A DNA stretch of 64,000 bases from Bacillota bacterium. Lineage in GTDB: Bacteria > Bacillota > Clostridia > Christensenellales > Aristaeellaceae. A program made the position numbers and the translations under genes. The notes beneath the pieces were generated by a model that worked only from the letters and a program-made list of their open reading frames with translations, searched no databases and was not told where the DNA came from. The DNA lies in assembly GCA_023398575.1 (NCBI GenBank), contig JAEWSC010000045.1, positions 1 to 64,000 on the forward strand, written 5' to 3'. Positions 1 through 9,054 of this stretch are shown one piece after another (the stretch's first letter is position 1; each line of letters starts with the position of its first letter).

Positions 1-312
1 GTCCATATCGTGCCATCCCTTCTCTGGCGATGATTCATCACCATAAAAACATGATAGGGGCAATAAAAATTGGTTGCAAGAGGAAGTATTTTAATTGTAA
101 GGGTTTGCGTGCCGTAATGATTGTAAACATTTATTAATCACACAAAACCTCCCATTCAAGCAAGTTGCTGAGGAGCGAGCAATACAAAGAGACGGGCAGC
201 CTGCCAGGTTGTGCAGGCCGCCCGTTTCATCAGATTGTTAACCCCGATCAGTTACTAAATGAACACACCGCATCGATCCACGCAATATGGGTTTCTTGGC
301 AATGGCCTTTGC
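1..312. other. Intergenic stretch at window start
   Basis: I see no convincing gene here. The only structure is a GC-rich inverted repeat at about 190-228 (GGGC-AGCCTGC paired with GCAGGC-CGCCC). Read on the minus strand it is followed by a short T-rich run, so it could terminate the repeat-protein gene that ends at 313. Confidence 0.5.
188..230 (-). terminator. Possible terminator of the repeat-protein gene
   Basis: A GC-rich interrupted stem (CGGGC..GCCTGC / GCAGGC..GCCCG) lies about 85 bp past the stop codon and is followed on the minus strand by TCTCTTTGT. The T-tract is imperfect, so this is only a candidate. Confidence 0.4.
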
Positions 313-2349
313 TTATTCATCTGCTACCAGCAGGAACAGCCCCGCCTGATCGATTTCAAAACTCAGGATGCCGTTTTCGTACGTATACGCAAGGTCCGTC
401 AGCACTTGAGAATCAATACGGTATAGCTTGAACGCCGTCACGTTTTGAAGTGGCACAGATACGCGCATAAGACCCGGAAGCGCTACACTCCGCCCGGCTT
501 CTTCATATGAAAAGGTTAGTGCATACAACACGCCCTCAAATGGCGTCTCCTGACCATGCACGGCCAACTGGCCGCGAGGCGGGGGGGTATTTCCCACAGG
601 CTCCGCTGTGGCACCCAAAAGGAGCGGGAACGCAGCCTCCGCCTGTTTGTTCTTCTCCATAACGATGTTTTTCATCGCACCGCACACAACGCAGACATTC
701 ATTGGCTGGCCGTTCACATTCACCTGGGCAAATTCGCAGTTTACGGTCTTGACAGATTTGCATGAACCCCGCTCACAAATCGAACTGTGCGTATCATTGC
801 TGTTGCTTGTCCAGGTGACGTACAGATGCCTGAGCGCCTTCACCGCATCGGTTACATATGTATCCTTGCACCGGGCGCAGGTATAGGTTGAAAAACCATC
901 CTTGTCGCATGTGGGCGGTGTTATGGCCGCCTGATAATCATGTCCGAGTGCCGGAATGGTCTGCTGCGCGACCAACACGGCAGAGCACACGCTGCAGTGC
1001 TTGCCTTCGGTCAGCCCCGTTTGTGTACATGTGGGTGCAACCGCCACATCGATGGCCTGGGTATGACCTGCCACCGGAAGGGTTTGCTGGGCGGCCAATA
1101 CCGCAGAGCAGACGGTGCAATGCTTACCCTCGGTCAGCCCCGTTTGCGTGCAAGTGGGTGCAACCGCCGCGTCGATGGCCTGGGTATGACCTGCCGCCGG
1201 AAGGGTTTGCTGGGCGGCCAATACAGCAGAGCAGACGCTGCAGTGCTTGCCTTCGGTCAGCCCCGGTACCGTGCAGGTGGGTGCAACGGCCGCGTCGATG
1301 GCCTGGGTATGGCCTACCGCCGGAACGGTTTGCTGCGCGACCAGCACGGCAGAGCATGCGCTGCAGTACTTACCCTGCGTCAGCCCCGGTACCGTGCAGG
1401 TAGGCGCAACCGCCCCATCGAAGGCTTCGATATGGCCCGTCGCCGGGATGATTTGCTGCGCAACCAGCACGGTAGAGCACACGGTGCAGTGCTTGCCCTG
1501 CGTCAGCCCCGTTTGTGTGCAGGTGGGCGAAACCGCCGCGTCCAAAGCCTCAATATGGCCTGCCGCCGGAATGGTCTGCTGCGCCACCAAAACCGTAGAA
1601 CAGGTGGTACAGTGCTTGCCTTCGGTCAGCCCCGGCACCGTGCAGGTGGGCGCGACCGCCGCGTCTGTAGTCTCGGTATGGCCCGTCGCCGGGATGGTCT
1701 GCTGCGCGATCAATACCTCCAAACACACGGTACAGTGCTTGCCTTCGGTCAGCCCCGGTACCGTGCAGGTTGGCGCGACCGCCGCGTCTGTAGCCTCGGT
1801 ATGGCCTGCCGCCGAGATAATCTGCTGCGCGATCAATACCTCCAAGCACACGGTACAGTGCTTGCCTTCGGTCAGCCCCGCTACCGTGCAGGTAGGCGCC
1901 ACCGCAGCGTCAACAGCCTCGGTATGGCCCGTCGCCGGAATGGTCTGCTGCGCGACCAAAACCTCCGAGCACAAGGTGCAATGCTTGCCCTCAGTCAGTC
2001 CCATTTGCGTACAAGTAGGCGCGGCCGCCGCGTCGATGACCTCGGAGTGAACCGGATCGCCCATAGTGTTGCCGCATACGCAAGAAGCACCTTTTGTGCA
2101 GTCGGCGGGAATGGTGAATGAACAAAACTCTGTAATGCTACCCATTTCACGCCCCATCATATTGAGCAAACAAGATGGGTTATTGCAGTAGTAATTACGT
2201 TCGTGCCCATTTGTGGCAACTATCCAAAAACCTACCGTCTCGATGTCGCTGTTGCCGCACCATTTGCATTGCGGACCGCTGGCTAGCGTCGTACCGCACA
2301 GCAACAATACTATTGCCAGCAAGATGGCGAAAATCCAAATCTTTTTCAT
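313..2349 (-). CDS. Secreted Cys-rich tandem-repeat protein
   Basis: A 678-residue protein with an N-terminal signal peptide (hydrophobic residues 5-23, then ASG). After an N-terminal segment with CxxC pairs come nine near-identical repeats of about 41 residues. Each carries PTCT...GLT(E/Q)GK(H/Y)C.xC, that is one lone Cys and a closing CxxC, and then VLVAQQ..PA.GH. A degenerate tenth unit follows with PTCDKDG. The last 110 residues form a separate beta-rich domain with no Cys. Such GH.E..DAAV.PTC repeats occur in exported proteins of gut Clostridia, where I know of no proven function. The Cys spacing suggests metal binding or disulfide-stabilised modules. It has its own ribosome site (AAAGAGGTATG) and lies 190 bp past the phosphoesterase start on the same strand. 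Surface or secreted role is inferred. Confidence 0.85.
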   Translation of the reverse strand: MKKIWIFAILLAIVLLLCGTTLASGPQCKWCGNSDIETVGFWIVATNGHERNYYCNNPSCLLNMMGREMGSITEFCSFTIPADCTKGASCVCGNTMGDPVHSEVIDAAAAPTCTQMGLTEGKHCTLCSEVLVAQQTIPATGHTEAVDAAVAPTCTVAGLTEGKHCTVCLEVLIAQQIISAAGHTEATDAAVAPTCTVPGLTEGKHCTVCLEVLIAQQTIPATGHTETTDAAVAPTCTVPGLTEGKHCTTCSTVLVAQQTIPAAGHIEALDAAVSPTCTQTGLTQGKHCTVCSTVLVAQQIIPATGHIEAFDGAVAPTCTVPGLTQGKYCSACSAVLVAQQTVPAVGHTQAIDAAVAPTCTVPGLTEGKHCSVCSAVLAAQQTLPAAGHTQAIDAAVAPTCTQTGLTEGKHCTVCSAVLAAQQTLPVAGHTQAIDVAVAPTCTQTGLTEGKHCSVCSAVLVAQQTIPALGHDYQAAITPPTCDKDGFSTYTCARCKDTYVTDAVKALRHLYVTWTSNSNDTHSSICERGSCKSVKTVNCEFAQVNVNGQPMNVCVVCGAMKNIVMEKNKQAEAAFPLLLGATAEPVGNTPPPRGQLAVHGQETPFEGVLYALTFSYEEAGRSVALPGLMRVSVPLQNVTAFKLYRIDSQVLTDLAYTYENGILSFEIDQAGLFLLVADE
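930..2050 (-). repeat. Tandem coding repeats of about 123 bp
   Basis: Nine in-frame units of about 123 bp within the secreted repeat protein. The nucleotide similarity is very high, for example GGTCAGCCCC recurs once per unit. This favours recombination and copy-number change, and also creates long antisense open frames that are not genes. Confidence 0.85.
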
Positions 2350-2539
2350 TTACATACCTCTTTACTTGATCGCGTTATTGCACCAAGTTTGGTCGCAACG
2401 GGCTCCCATTGATCCGGTTACCACGCCGTCTTTGCAAATAAGCTTCATTATCCAGCGCTAGTCAATGTCATTGGTTGTAGGCTGTTTCGCCACACGAAAT
2501 GCTTGACTTTACCGCCTGATGAAAACCTGCGTACCCAGA

Positions 2540-4519
2540 TCAATTGCCAAGACTCTTCAACGTTTCAATAATGGGAAGCAGTTGTTCGGTAGCAAGGCCT
2601 TCCAAGTCTGTGACGGGTACATCAAAAAGCCAATAATCCCCCGTCGCGTGGTTTTCCCCTTCACACCACACGTTCAGCCTGCCCCCATCGCCAAAGTAAA
2701 ACTGAGTCGCAAACTCGGCAGTGTCTATGCTCTTTGCAAGTTTTTCATAGGCTGCCGCCCTGATTTCTTCGGGAATTTCACCTTCGGCCCCTGCAATTGT
2801 CAAACCGAACTTACCGTCCAGCACCAGCTGCTTGAACGCATCCTTATCCTTTACAAAATCCCACAAATTTGCCGCGTACGCATCGCCCGTCGTCAAATCA
2901 AAAAGCTGTGCGCGTATGGCGTTGACAGCGTAAGCCGCACCCGCTGTATAAGCAATATCATAGGTCCTTATGCTCAGCAGATTGCCCGACACCCTTTGGA
3001 AAACGGGTACGATGTCATAGGTGGTATCCTGAATGGCATCAACCGTTGGCAAGAGGCAGAACGACTTCAAGCCGTCATTCAACTTTGCTTCAATCCCCTT
3101 GTCTGTCAACCCGCTGACTGCAACATAACGGGCCTGCGCATCACCGCTGCCATAGTTTTCAAGTACTTTGTAGACAAACGTCACATTGTCCATAGGCTTT
3201 GCGTCAGAAGCAGCGGCATTTTTCTCCTTATCTTGATTGACGCTGGCGCTTATATCGCTTAGGGAGCCGTCCTCCATATATTTATACAGCACGGCCGTAC
3301 TCTTATCGCCAGTGGTAACGACCGCGAACGTGCGGGTGCCATCGGGGTAATTGGTGTTGTGATCAATCCAGGTTCCCTCATTGATATAGAGCTTCCCATT
3401 GCCTATGTCAAGAAAGCTGGGTACGTGGGTGTGGCCAAACAAGACGATGTCTACGTTTTCGTTGGGGTTTTCCAGGTACTGCTTCTTTGCCTGATCGTAA
3501 AAATATTCCCACTCCAAGGTTCCGGCCACCGCCTCCACAAAGGTGTTGGGTACCTTAATATTGTTAATTTCCTGGCGCTCGGCCCAAGTGCGCTGAATAT
3601 TCTTAAACAGTACCGGCGCGGAAATGGTGCCATCTGCCTGCTGGGCCGGATAGAAATCGAGATACGTATACGCATCATTAAAGCCAGCAATGCGCACATC
3701 AAATATCTTCTGGTCCAGACTTTCGTTGGGTGTTATCCGGGTGGAGATATTTTTGAGTATTGCGTAATAAATGTAAGCGCCATATTGATCCATGTCGGTT
3801 TTGTCAGGGACGGTTGTTACAACCGGCAAATCCTTTTCCACGGACGGATGGCCCTGGAGCACCCAGCTGGTTGCGTAGCGCGCATAAAAGTAACCGGCAG
3901 GCAGAATGGTTTCATCGCTGCCAAGCAGCTCAGCGTTGGATACGGTATCCGGCGCGGAAAATACGTCATAGCGGTGACCATGCTCGATGGCAATTTCATT
4001 GCGGTCGCCGGTATAGTAGGTGCCCAGCCCCTTGACATCCCTGGCCTGCACAATGCCGGGCAGCGCTTCGTCCAGCACGCCCGATTCTAGCGTCATGTCG
4101 TGATTGCCGGGAATATAGACCAGCTTGATGCCGGCGCTCATAACGCCCTTGAGCGCCTCCATGACATTTTGATTGTTTGCAATCACCTCGCGGTAAAATG
4201 CAGAGGAATCGGTGTGTGCCGGATAATCAAGCGGCAGATACCATTCATCCAAAAAGTCGCCGTTGATTATCAATTCCCGCACGTCAGCCGTCGCCTGTAT
4301 ACGCTTTAAAAATTCCACCAAATAGACCTTGTTGGCCGCATTCTCGGAAAAGGAGTCGTCAATTCCCAAATGAATATCGCTGATAACGACAATCTTGTCT
4401 CGGGTTTCTCCGGCCTTCCAAAGCGGCTGCACACCGTTTGCAGCCTCAGCCATTGCGGATGTTGCCATGGTCAACAGTATACAAAGTGCTGTGAATAAAG
4501 GTAAAATCCATTTTTTCAT
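2540..4519 (-). CDS. Secreted calcineurin-like metallophosphoesterase
   Basis: A 659-residue exported protein with a signal peptide (hydrophobic 5-22, cleavage after SAMA). The N-terminal half carries the full dimetal phosphoesterase set in order: DIHLG, GDFLDEW, GNHD, a lone histidine in IEHGHRYD, and GHTHVP near residue 365. These residues normally bind two metal ions and hydrolyse phosphomono- or diesters. A large insert separates GNHD from GHTH, and a C-terminal extension of about 270 residues has no motif I recognise. Substrate is unknown. Periplasmic or cell-surface location is inferred from the signal peptide. The gene lies upstream of the repeat-protein gene on the same strand, about 190 bp apart, so co-transcription is possible but not shown. 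Confidence 0.88.
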   Translation of the reverse strand: MKKWILPLFTALCILLTMATSAMAEAANGVQPLWKAGETRDKIVVISDIHLGIDDSFSENAANKVYLVEFLKRIQATADVRELIINGDFLDEWYLPLDYPAHTDSSAFYREVIANNQNVMEALKGVMSAGIKLVYIPGNHDMTLESGVLDEALPGIVQARDVKGLGTYYTGDRNEIAIEHGHRYDVFSAPDTVSNAELLGSDETILPAGYFYARYATSWVLQGHPSVEKDLPVVTTVPDKTDMDQYGAYIYYAILKNISTRITPNESLDQKIFDVRIAGFNDAYTYLDFYPAQQADGTISAPVLFKNIQRTWAERQEINNIKVPNTFVEAVAGTLEWEYFYDQAKKQYLENPNENVDIVLFGHTHVPSFLDIGNGKLYINEGTWIDHNTNYPDGTRTFAVVTTGDKSTAVLYKYMEDGSLSDISASVNQDKEKNAAASDAKPMDNVTFVYKVLENYGSGDAQARYVAVSGLTDKGIEAKLNDGLKSFCLLPTVDAIQDTTYDIVPVFQRVSGNLLSIRTYDIAYTAGAAYAVNAIRAQLFDLTTGDAYAANLWDFVKDKDAFKQLVLDGKFGLTIAGAEGEIPEEIRAAAYEKLAKSIDTAEFATQFYFGDGGRLNVWCEGENHATGDYWLFDVPVTDLEGLATEQLLPIIETLKSLGN

Positions 4520-4577
4520 ACGTACTCCTCCTGATTATATGGATAGCGCAATGCTGCGCAAGCCCGGCAGTATCCCA

Positions 4578-5051
4578 TCAACCCCAGGGAAAATGTTGGT
4601 ACGCAAGCTGCGTCACCTGATCTTTATCATCCAGCGTTAACACCGCATAGAAGGAAAATGGCTCCTCTCCCCCCTCGTTCTGCCCAGCAAACCATTGCAG
4701 TATATCCTGACAGGGGAGGTTCAGGGCGATGTTTTCATCAAAATCCATCGGCATGAGAACGACACAGTCATCCGCCAGCAAAAGCTCTACCGGGTTTTCC
4801 TCATCAAAGCCGAATAAATCCAAATCCGCCTCGCCATCATCATCGGTCAACAGAAAATCACCAAAGCACCCCTTCACCACAATGGCAGAGGATGCATCTG
4901 CATCTGTCTGTGAAATGCCTAAAACATAGAAGTACGGGTAGTTCTCCGGATTGATTGCACCGACTGCCTCCGCAGCGTTACCCTCCGCCAGCGTGGCCGT
5001 GCAGCCAAGCGCCAACAGGAGCGAAAGCGCCAAGCATACCAGCTTTTTCAT
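4578..5051 (-). CDS. Small exported protein of unknown function
   Basis: A 157-residue protein starting with a clear signal peptide (MKK, then a Leu/Ala core to residue 22 and TLAEG). A Cys at about residue 17 (LALGC) does not fit a good lipobox. The mature part is very acidic, with runs such as DDDGEADLDLFGFDEEN, and ends in PWG. I recognise no family. The ribosome site reads GGGAGGTGATATTTC before the ATG. It precedes the phosphoesterase gene on the same strand with a 58-bp gap, so the two may form one unit. High acidity suggests calcium or cationic-surface interaction, which is speculation. Confidence 0.7.
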   Translation of the reverse strand: MKKLVCLALSLLLALGCTATLAEGNAAEAVGAINPENYPYFYVLGISQTDADASSAIVVKGCFGDFLLTDDDGEADLDLFGFDEENPVELLLADDCVVLMPMDFDENIALNLPCQDILQWFAGQNEGGEEPFSFYAVLTLDDKDQVTQLAYQHFPWG

Positions 5052-5115
5052 GAAATATCACCTCCCATTATCGTCATTACCATGCAGGATGGATTGCAAT
5101 GCTTCAATTATCAAG

Positions 5116-5340
5116 CTACGCTTTCTCTGTACTGATCTTCTTTGGCCAGTAGCAGATGCCCACATCCAGTGCGCGGGGCTGATCCAAATGGAAATCGGCA
5201 TAGATGCAGTACCAGCAGCTTTGCTCTGCCGCGCCACCCCGTGGTGTAAAGGCGGGACATTGCTGTCTGGGCCAGACGTTGCCGCCGGCATTAGGGGCAG
5301 ACAACGGCCGGTCTTCCCGCCGCCTGGCGGTCTCACCCAT
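5116..5340 (-). CDS. Small Cys-rich cytoplasmic protein
   Basis: A 74-residue protein without signal peptide. Its C-terminal half carries four cysteines in a pattern typical of a small metal-binding fold: QQCP, CWYCIYADFH and DVGICYWP. The motif YADFHLDxPxxLDVGxC looks like a conserved small clostridial protein, recalled from memory and not verified. The ATG at 5340 has GAAGGGAG about 10 bases upstream, but that site lies inside the right arm of a terminator-like hairpin (5348-5404). Expression may therefore depend on readthrough or folding. A longer frame on the same strand (5058-5336) overlaps it and shows no family features. Confidence 0.55.
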   Translation of the reverse strand: MGETARRREDRPLSAPNAGGNVWPRQQCPAFTPRGGAAEQSCWYCIYADFHLDQPRALDVGICYWPKKISTEKA

Positions 5341-5342
5341 AA

Positions 5343-5404
5343 AAAGCGCTCCCTTCTCTTTTACTGCTTTCCTGACAGGAGGATAGCATCAAAGAAAAGG
5401 GAGC
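5343..5404 (-). terminator. Terminator-like hairpin upstream of small Cys-rich gene
   Basis: On the minus strand GCTCCCTTTTCTTT pairs with AAAGAGAAGGGAGC across a 29-base loop, with one mismatch, followed by GCTTTTT. It follows the histidine-kinase gene and ends just before the ATG at 5340, so it could both terminate the two-component operon and hide the next ribosome site. Confidence 0.5.
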
Positions 5405-5493
5405 ATTCAACGTATGCTTATAAGCCGCGATTTTCTACCTAAAGTTGTCGTATTTTGAAAAACATCTTATGGCCGGCGCTTTTTACACGGACA

Positions 5494-6759
5494 TCAAACC
5501 ATCATCCGAACCTTGAACATGCCGCCCGCCAGCTCATACAAAAGCTCACCGCCGCACTTTTTAACAAAATCTGCCACGCTTTGCGTGCCCCTGCCATGGC
5601 CTGCCTTGTCAGATTTGGGCAGGCCGCTTTCATCCAGCAGAACCTCGCCTGTGTAGGGGTTGCTTATTTCAAGAATAAGCTGGCCTGTATGTACAGCGGT
5701 AAAGCGCACAACGGGCTCTATCCCAACAGGCAGGGCAGCAAGCGCAGCAATGGCGTTTTCCATCAGGTTGGATACACTCATAGCCAGCGCAAGCTCGTCC
5801 ACGTGAAGCTTTTCGGGTATGTTCAGCCGAAGCTGGCAGCTATAGCCCCGCTGCCGCGCAAGATCAGCATAATAGGATACGGCAGCGTTTACCGGCACGT
5901 TCTGGCAGTAGCTTTGCGGCTTTTGAGGCAGTGCCTCGCTCTGCCGTTGGATAAGGCTGGATGCCTTTTCCGTTTCCCCCTCCTTGAGCAGAGCAAGCAG
6001 CGTATTGTTGAAGTGACGGCGGTCATGCTGCACGATGCTCATCTGCCGTACCGCCTCATCCATCAAGCTCAGCCGCTGCCGGGTCAGCTCCCGGTCCGAG
6101 AGCATTTTTAGGTTTTCCTCCCGCAGCGCTGCTTCCCGCAAGGTCTTTCGCAGCGAAAAAAACATAGCGAGATAAACGAGCAGCACCAGCAGGACAAGCA
6201 GCAGAAGCGGGGCAAAATCCTTTGTAAGCGTCTGCTCCACATCGGCGCTGGACATAAAGTACCACGCAAAATTTCCAAAAAGGCCAGCCGCTACAAAAAG
6301 ATACACACTCCACTGCTCCGCCGCCTGCCGGTAGAGCGGCCGCAGGCGCTTGCGAAACAGCAATATAGCAGCTAAGAACATGAAAAAGCGCAGCGCCGTG
6401 ACGGCATATTCCGGGTGGGGAAACAGACCGCAGAGGTAGTAGCTCAATATGACCGTAACGGCATAAACGTTCATGACTGTGAGGCAGTTGAACAGCCACT
6501 GCATAAACGTTTCTAGAAAGAGGGGCTTTACGGCAATGCCTACAAAGATAAAAAACAGGATATCCAGCTTGCTCAGGGTTGTATAATCATTTTGCAAATA
6601 AAAATAAACGTTCAGCATCAGGTTAAGCACTACGATGGCAGCAAGCGCCATAAGCAGCGTTCGGGGTCGGCATTTGGGCCGGGCCAGCGTAAACAGCAGC
6701 GCTACCAGCATAATGTTTGTCACAATGGACCGTAAAAAATCGCAGAACTGCAAAATCAA
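5494..6759 (-). CDS. GHKL sensor histidine kinase (AgrC/LytS-like)
   Basis: A 421-residue membrane kinase. Residues 1-200 hold about six hydrophobic segments typical of AgrC-type sensors. A coiled linker then leads to the dimerisation/phosphoacceptor helix with QHDRRHFNN near residue 246. The C-terminal GHKL ATPase has an N box (MSVSNLMENAIAAL) and a glycine motif (GHGRGTQSV). It should autophosphorylate and pass phosphate to the LytTR regulator encoded just upstream, whose stop overlaps this start by 4 bp (ATGA). No peptide-pheromone gene or AgrB-type processing protein is visible, so the signal is unknown. The small Cys-rich protein downstream is not an obvious pheromone precursor. Confidence 0.88.
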   Translation of the reverse strand: MILQFCDFLRSIVTNIMLVALLFTLARPKCRPRTLLMALAAIVVLNLMLNVYFYLQNDYTTLSKLDILFFIFVGIAVKPLFLETFMQWLFNCLTVMNVYAVTVILSYYLCGLFPHPEYAVTALRFFMFLAAILLFRKRLRPLYRQAAEQWSVYLFVAAGLFGNFAWYFMSSADVEQTLTKDFAPLLLLVLLVLLVYLAMFFSLRKTLREAALREENLKMLSDRELTRQRLSLMDEAVRQMSIVQHDRRHFNNTLLALLKEGETEKASSLIQRQSEALPQKPQSYCQNVPVNAAVSYYADLARQRGYSCQLRLNIPEKLHVDELALAMSVSNLMENAIAALAALPVGIEPVVRFTAVHTGQLILEISNPYTGEVLLDESGLPKSDKAGHGRGTQSVADFVKKCGGELLYELAGGMFKVRMMV

Positions 6760-7484
6760 GCCTCCCCTAGCCGATAGCTCATATAGGCGTTTCGTGTTGA
6801 CGCGAAATGCTTGCCGGAGGCAGGCACAAAGGTGCCGCCTTGAAGGGTAAAGCCGTCCTTGGTCAGCCGCTCCACGCGGCTCATGTTCACCACATAGGCG
6901 GCATGAGGCTGAATAAACCGCCGGTCACCCACAAGCGAGGCAACATGCTCGGTAAAACTGCCTTGAATCGTTGTGGTTTCCACCCGTTCGCCGCTTACCA
7001 GGGTGTATGCTACGGCATGGCGTACATATTCGCAGCAGGCAATACTGCCGATGGAAAGGGTGCGCAAGCCCCCCTTGGTTTTGATGGTAATAACAGCTTC
7101 TTCCCCATAATCCACCTTTTGCGCCGCCAAGTCCAAAGCCACAAACAGCGCGCCCGCATCTACGGGCTTGAGCAGGTAGTGCAGGGGGTTGACGGAATAG
7201 GCGTCCAGCGCGAAGCCAGGCTCGGTGGTGATAAAAATAATCTGCGCGTCGGTGCTGACGCGGCGTATGCTGCGACCCAGCTCCAGCCCGCTGATCATGG
7301 GCATCACCATATCCAGCAAAAATATATGAAAGGTCTGGGTTTCACAGGCATTGAGCAGTGCATCCGGATGGCTGAACTCCCGAAGGTCGGCGCACATGCC
7401 GCGCTCTTGCAGGTATTGCCTGACAAGCGCGGCAATGCGCCCAAGCTCAGTTTCCATGTCATCGCAGATCGCAATTCTTAGCAT
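6756..7484 (-). CDS. LytTR-family response regulator
   Basis: A 242-residue response regulator. The receiver domain (1-120) has the acidic pair IAICDD, the phosphoacceptor Asp in FLLDMVMP near residue 57, the switch Thr in FITTEP and the Lys in LLKPVD. The C-terminal LytTR DNA-binding domain (about 135-238) includes IACCEYVRHAVAYTL and FIQPHAAYVVNMSRV. These regulators bind tandem imperfect repeats upstream of targets such as surface or secretion genes. It is the first gene of a two-gene operon with the kinase, overlapping it by 4 bp. Targets are not evident here. The exported proteins at 0.3-5 kb are possible ones by proximity only. Confidence 0.92.
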   Translation of the reverse strand: MLRIAICDDMETELGRIAALVRQYLQERGMCADLREFSHPDALLNACETQTFHIFLLDMVMPMISGLELGRSIRRVSTDAQIIFITTEPGFALDAYSVNPLHYLLKPVDAGALFVALDLAAQKVDYGEEAVITIKTKGGLRTLSIGSIACCEYVRHAVAYTLVSGERVETTTIQGSFTEHVASLVGDRRFIQPHAAYVVNMSRVERLTKDGFTLQGGTFVPASGKHFASTRNAYMSYRLGEA

Positions 7485-7547
7485 AAGGCTGCCTCGCTAA
7501 AACGATTCTTTCGTAATTGGAAAGGCTTCTTCGTACAAAGGCGCTGC

Positions 7548-7964
7548 TCACTCGCGCCGGTCATTGGGTGCAGTCAATATCCACTCGTATCCAAACTTGT
7601 CTCTAACTAGCGCACCCATACCGCCGTCATCGGGCGGCGGATGCGGGGTCAATCGCTGAATCGCCTGGCCTTCCCTCGCCAGCGCGTCAAAGCATTTTTC
7701 AGCCTCCGCTCTGGTGGCTAAGTGAACCATCAGGCGAATTGCATCGCGGTGCTGTACCACCACTTCCGGGTCGCCGCCGTCGGCGCCGGCGATGACGCTG
7801 CCGCCAACTACCGCCTCGGCATGCATCACTTTGCCGGCCAGCGCAGGACCACCCGTTTCGATAGTGAATCGGGACAGCCCCTTTATTTCTCCCCCGAAAA
7901 CGCAGGTGTAAAGGTTCAACGCCTCTTCACAATTGCCGCAAAAGGACAGATATGGAATCACCAT
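7548..7964 (-). CDS. VOC-family (PhnB-like) protein
   Basis: A 138-residue protein of the vicinal-oxygen-chelate fold in its PhnB/3-demethylubiquinone-methyltransferase-like branch. It shows IPYLSFCGNCEEALNLY and VFGGEI at the start, MHAEAVVGGSVIAGAD in the middle, and ALVRDKFGYEWIL at the end. The start at 7964 is chosen because AAGGAGGGTCTGCCT precedes it. Members are often annotated as glyoxalase-like but the substrate is usually unknown, and no metal-ligand set can be assigned with confidence. It lies between the LytTR operon and an AraC gene on the same strand, and may be co-transcribed with the AraC gene (41-bp gap). Confidence 0.8.
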   Translation of the reverse strand: MVIPYLSFCGNCEEALNLYTCVFGGEIKGLSRFTIETGGPALAGKVMHAEAVVGGSVIAGADGGDPEVVVQHRDAIRLMVHLATRAEAEKCFDALAREGQAIQRLTPHPPPDDGGMGALVRDKFGYEWILTAPNDRRE

Positions 7965-8005
7965 AGGCAGACCCTCCTTCAAAGATTAGTAGGCATAAGT
8001 ATACA

Positions 8006-8836
8006 CTACATTTTGAACGTGTCATTGTAGAAATCCGACATTCTGTTCAAATAGCCATGCGGCGTAGTCCCGCACAAAGCCTGAAAGTCGCGGACAAAGT
8101 GAGACTGGTCATGATAGCCCGCTCCTGCAGCGATAAAGGAAAGCCTGTCCTGCGTTGTTTGGATCAGGTGCAATGCGTGATTCACCCGAACGATCCGTGC
8201 GAACGTTTTGATGCTTGTCCCAAGATGCTGCGCAAAGATGCGCTCCAACTGACGTTCGCCAAGAAAAACCACTTTGGAAAGCGCGTTCAGTTTTACCGTG
8301 CCATGCAAACCCAGGATAACCCTCATGGCATAAGCCAACTGAGGGTGTATGGCCGCCTCCTGCAGCCGCGATAGAAAAATCTGATCCAGGCTGCCCTTCA
8401 GGACATCAATATCATTAGCGGCCTGCACTGCATCCAGGATTTCTTTGTTCAATTTTGCACTAAGGTCCGCAAAGGAAAACGAATCGTTTAGCAACTCCGA
8501 CTGCGGAATTTGAATCAGCGGGTAAAGCCCTGCCGGATGAAACTCAATGAGCAGGAGTGTATCATACTGGCTCGCGTGGGTACCAACAACAACGGCTTTT
8601 GTGTTAACCCCCCGCAGCCCGCCCGTGACTGAACCATCCCCTATGGAATAGCTCAACGTGGCGCTGGCGGTGGGCAAAATGGTATAGTCATCCGTCATTG
8701 CGCCACGGGACGGGCAGGTCACTGTGTAATTGGCGATGTACGGCCTCAGCATGGGATGGGGCAGAATATAGACGAAGCTTTCGCCTCTTGTCAATGATGG
8801 CCCGCGATAATGCTGTATGCTTTCATAGCCAATCAT
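8006..8836 (-). CDS. AraC-family transcriptional regulator
   Basis: A 276-residue regulator. The N-terminal ~150 residues form a cupin-like effector region resembling the DUF6597 type, containing YILPHPMLRPYIANYTV and FHPAGLYPL. The C-terminal ~100 residues hold two helix-turn-helix motifs (LSKVVFLGERQLERIF and LSFIAAGAGYHDQSHFVRDF) ending in the family signature FRxxxGxTPxxY variant LCGTTPHGYL. GAGGAGCACAAAGT precedes the ATG at 8836. Its natural partner is probably the VOC gene just downstream. The gene diverges from gdhA. Effector and regulon are unknown. Confidence 0.88.
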   Translation of the reverse strand: MIGYESIQHYRGPSLTRGESFVYILPHPMLRPYIANYTVTCPSRGAMTDDYTILPTASATLSYSIGDGSVTGGLRGVNTKAVVVGTHASQYDTLLLIEFHPAGLYPLIQIPQSELLNDSFSFADLSAKLNKEILDAVQAANDIDVLKGSLDQIFLSRLQEAAIHPQLAYAMRVILGLHGTVKLNALSKVVFLGERQLERIFAQHLGTSIKTFARIVRVNHALHLIQTTQDRLSFIAAGAGYHDQSHFVRDFQALCGTTPHGYLNRMSDFYNDTFKM

Positions 8837-9054
8837 ACTTTGTGCTCCTCATGACATGATTGATTTATCATAACATACCCTTTGACAACCGTCCATCGGT
8901 GCATTGATTCTGGACACGCATGATGTATACATTCTGTAGGCACCCCCAGGCTATAGACGGCGGGTTGCCCAAGTGATACTATAAGAGCAACAGTTGTGAG
9001 ATGGTTTTTGCCGGGAATGCCCCTATCAATTTTCAGCAAAAAAGGAGATGTACA

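Noticed and set aside
930..2121. CRISPR-like tandem repeats, and long plus-strand frames over the same DNA
   Set aside because: The repeats are in-frame coding units of the minus-strand secreted protein with no unique spacers; the opposite-strand frames are mirror images lacking ribosome sites.
5058..5336. 92-residue minus-strand frame overlapping the small Cys-rich gene
   Set aside because: No family features; the alternative frame at 5116-5340 has an ordered Cys pattern and a ribosome site.
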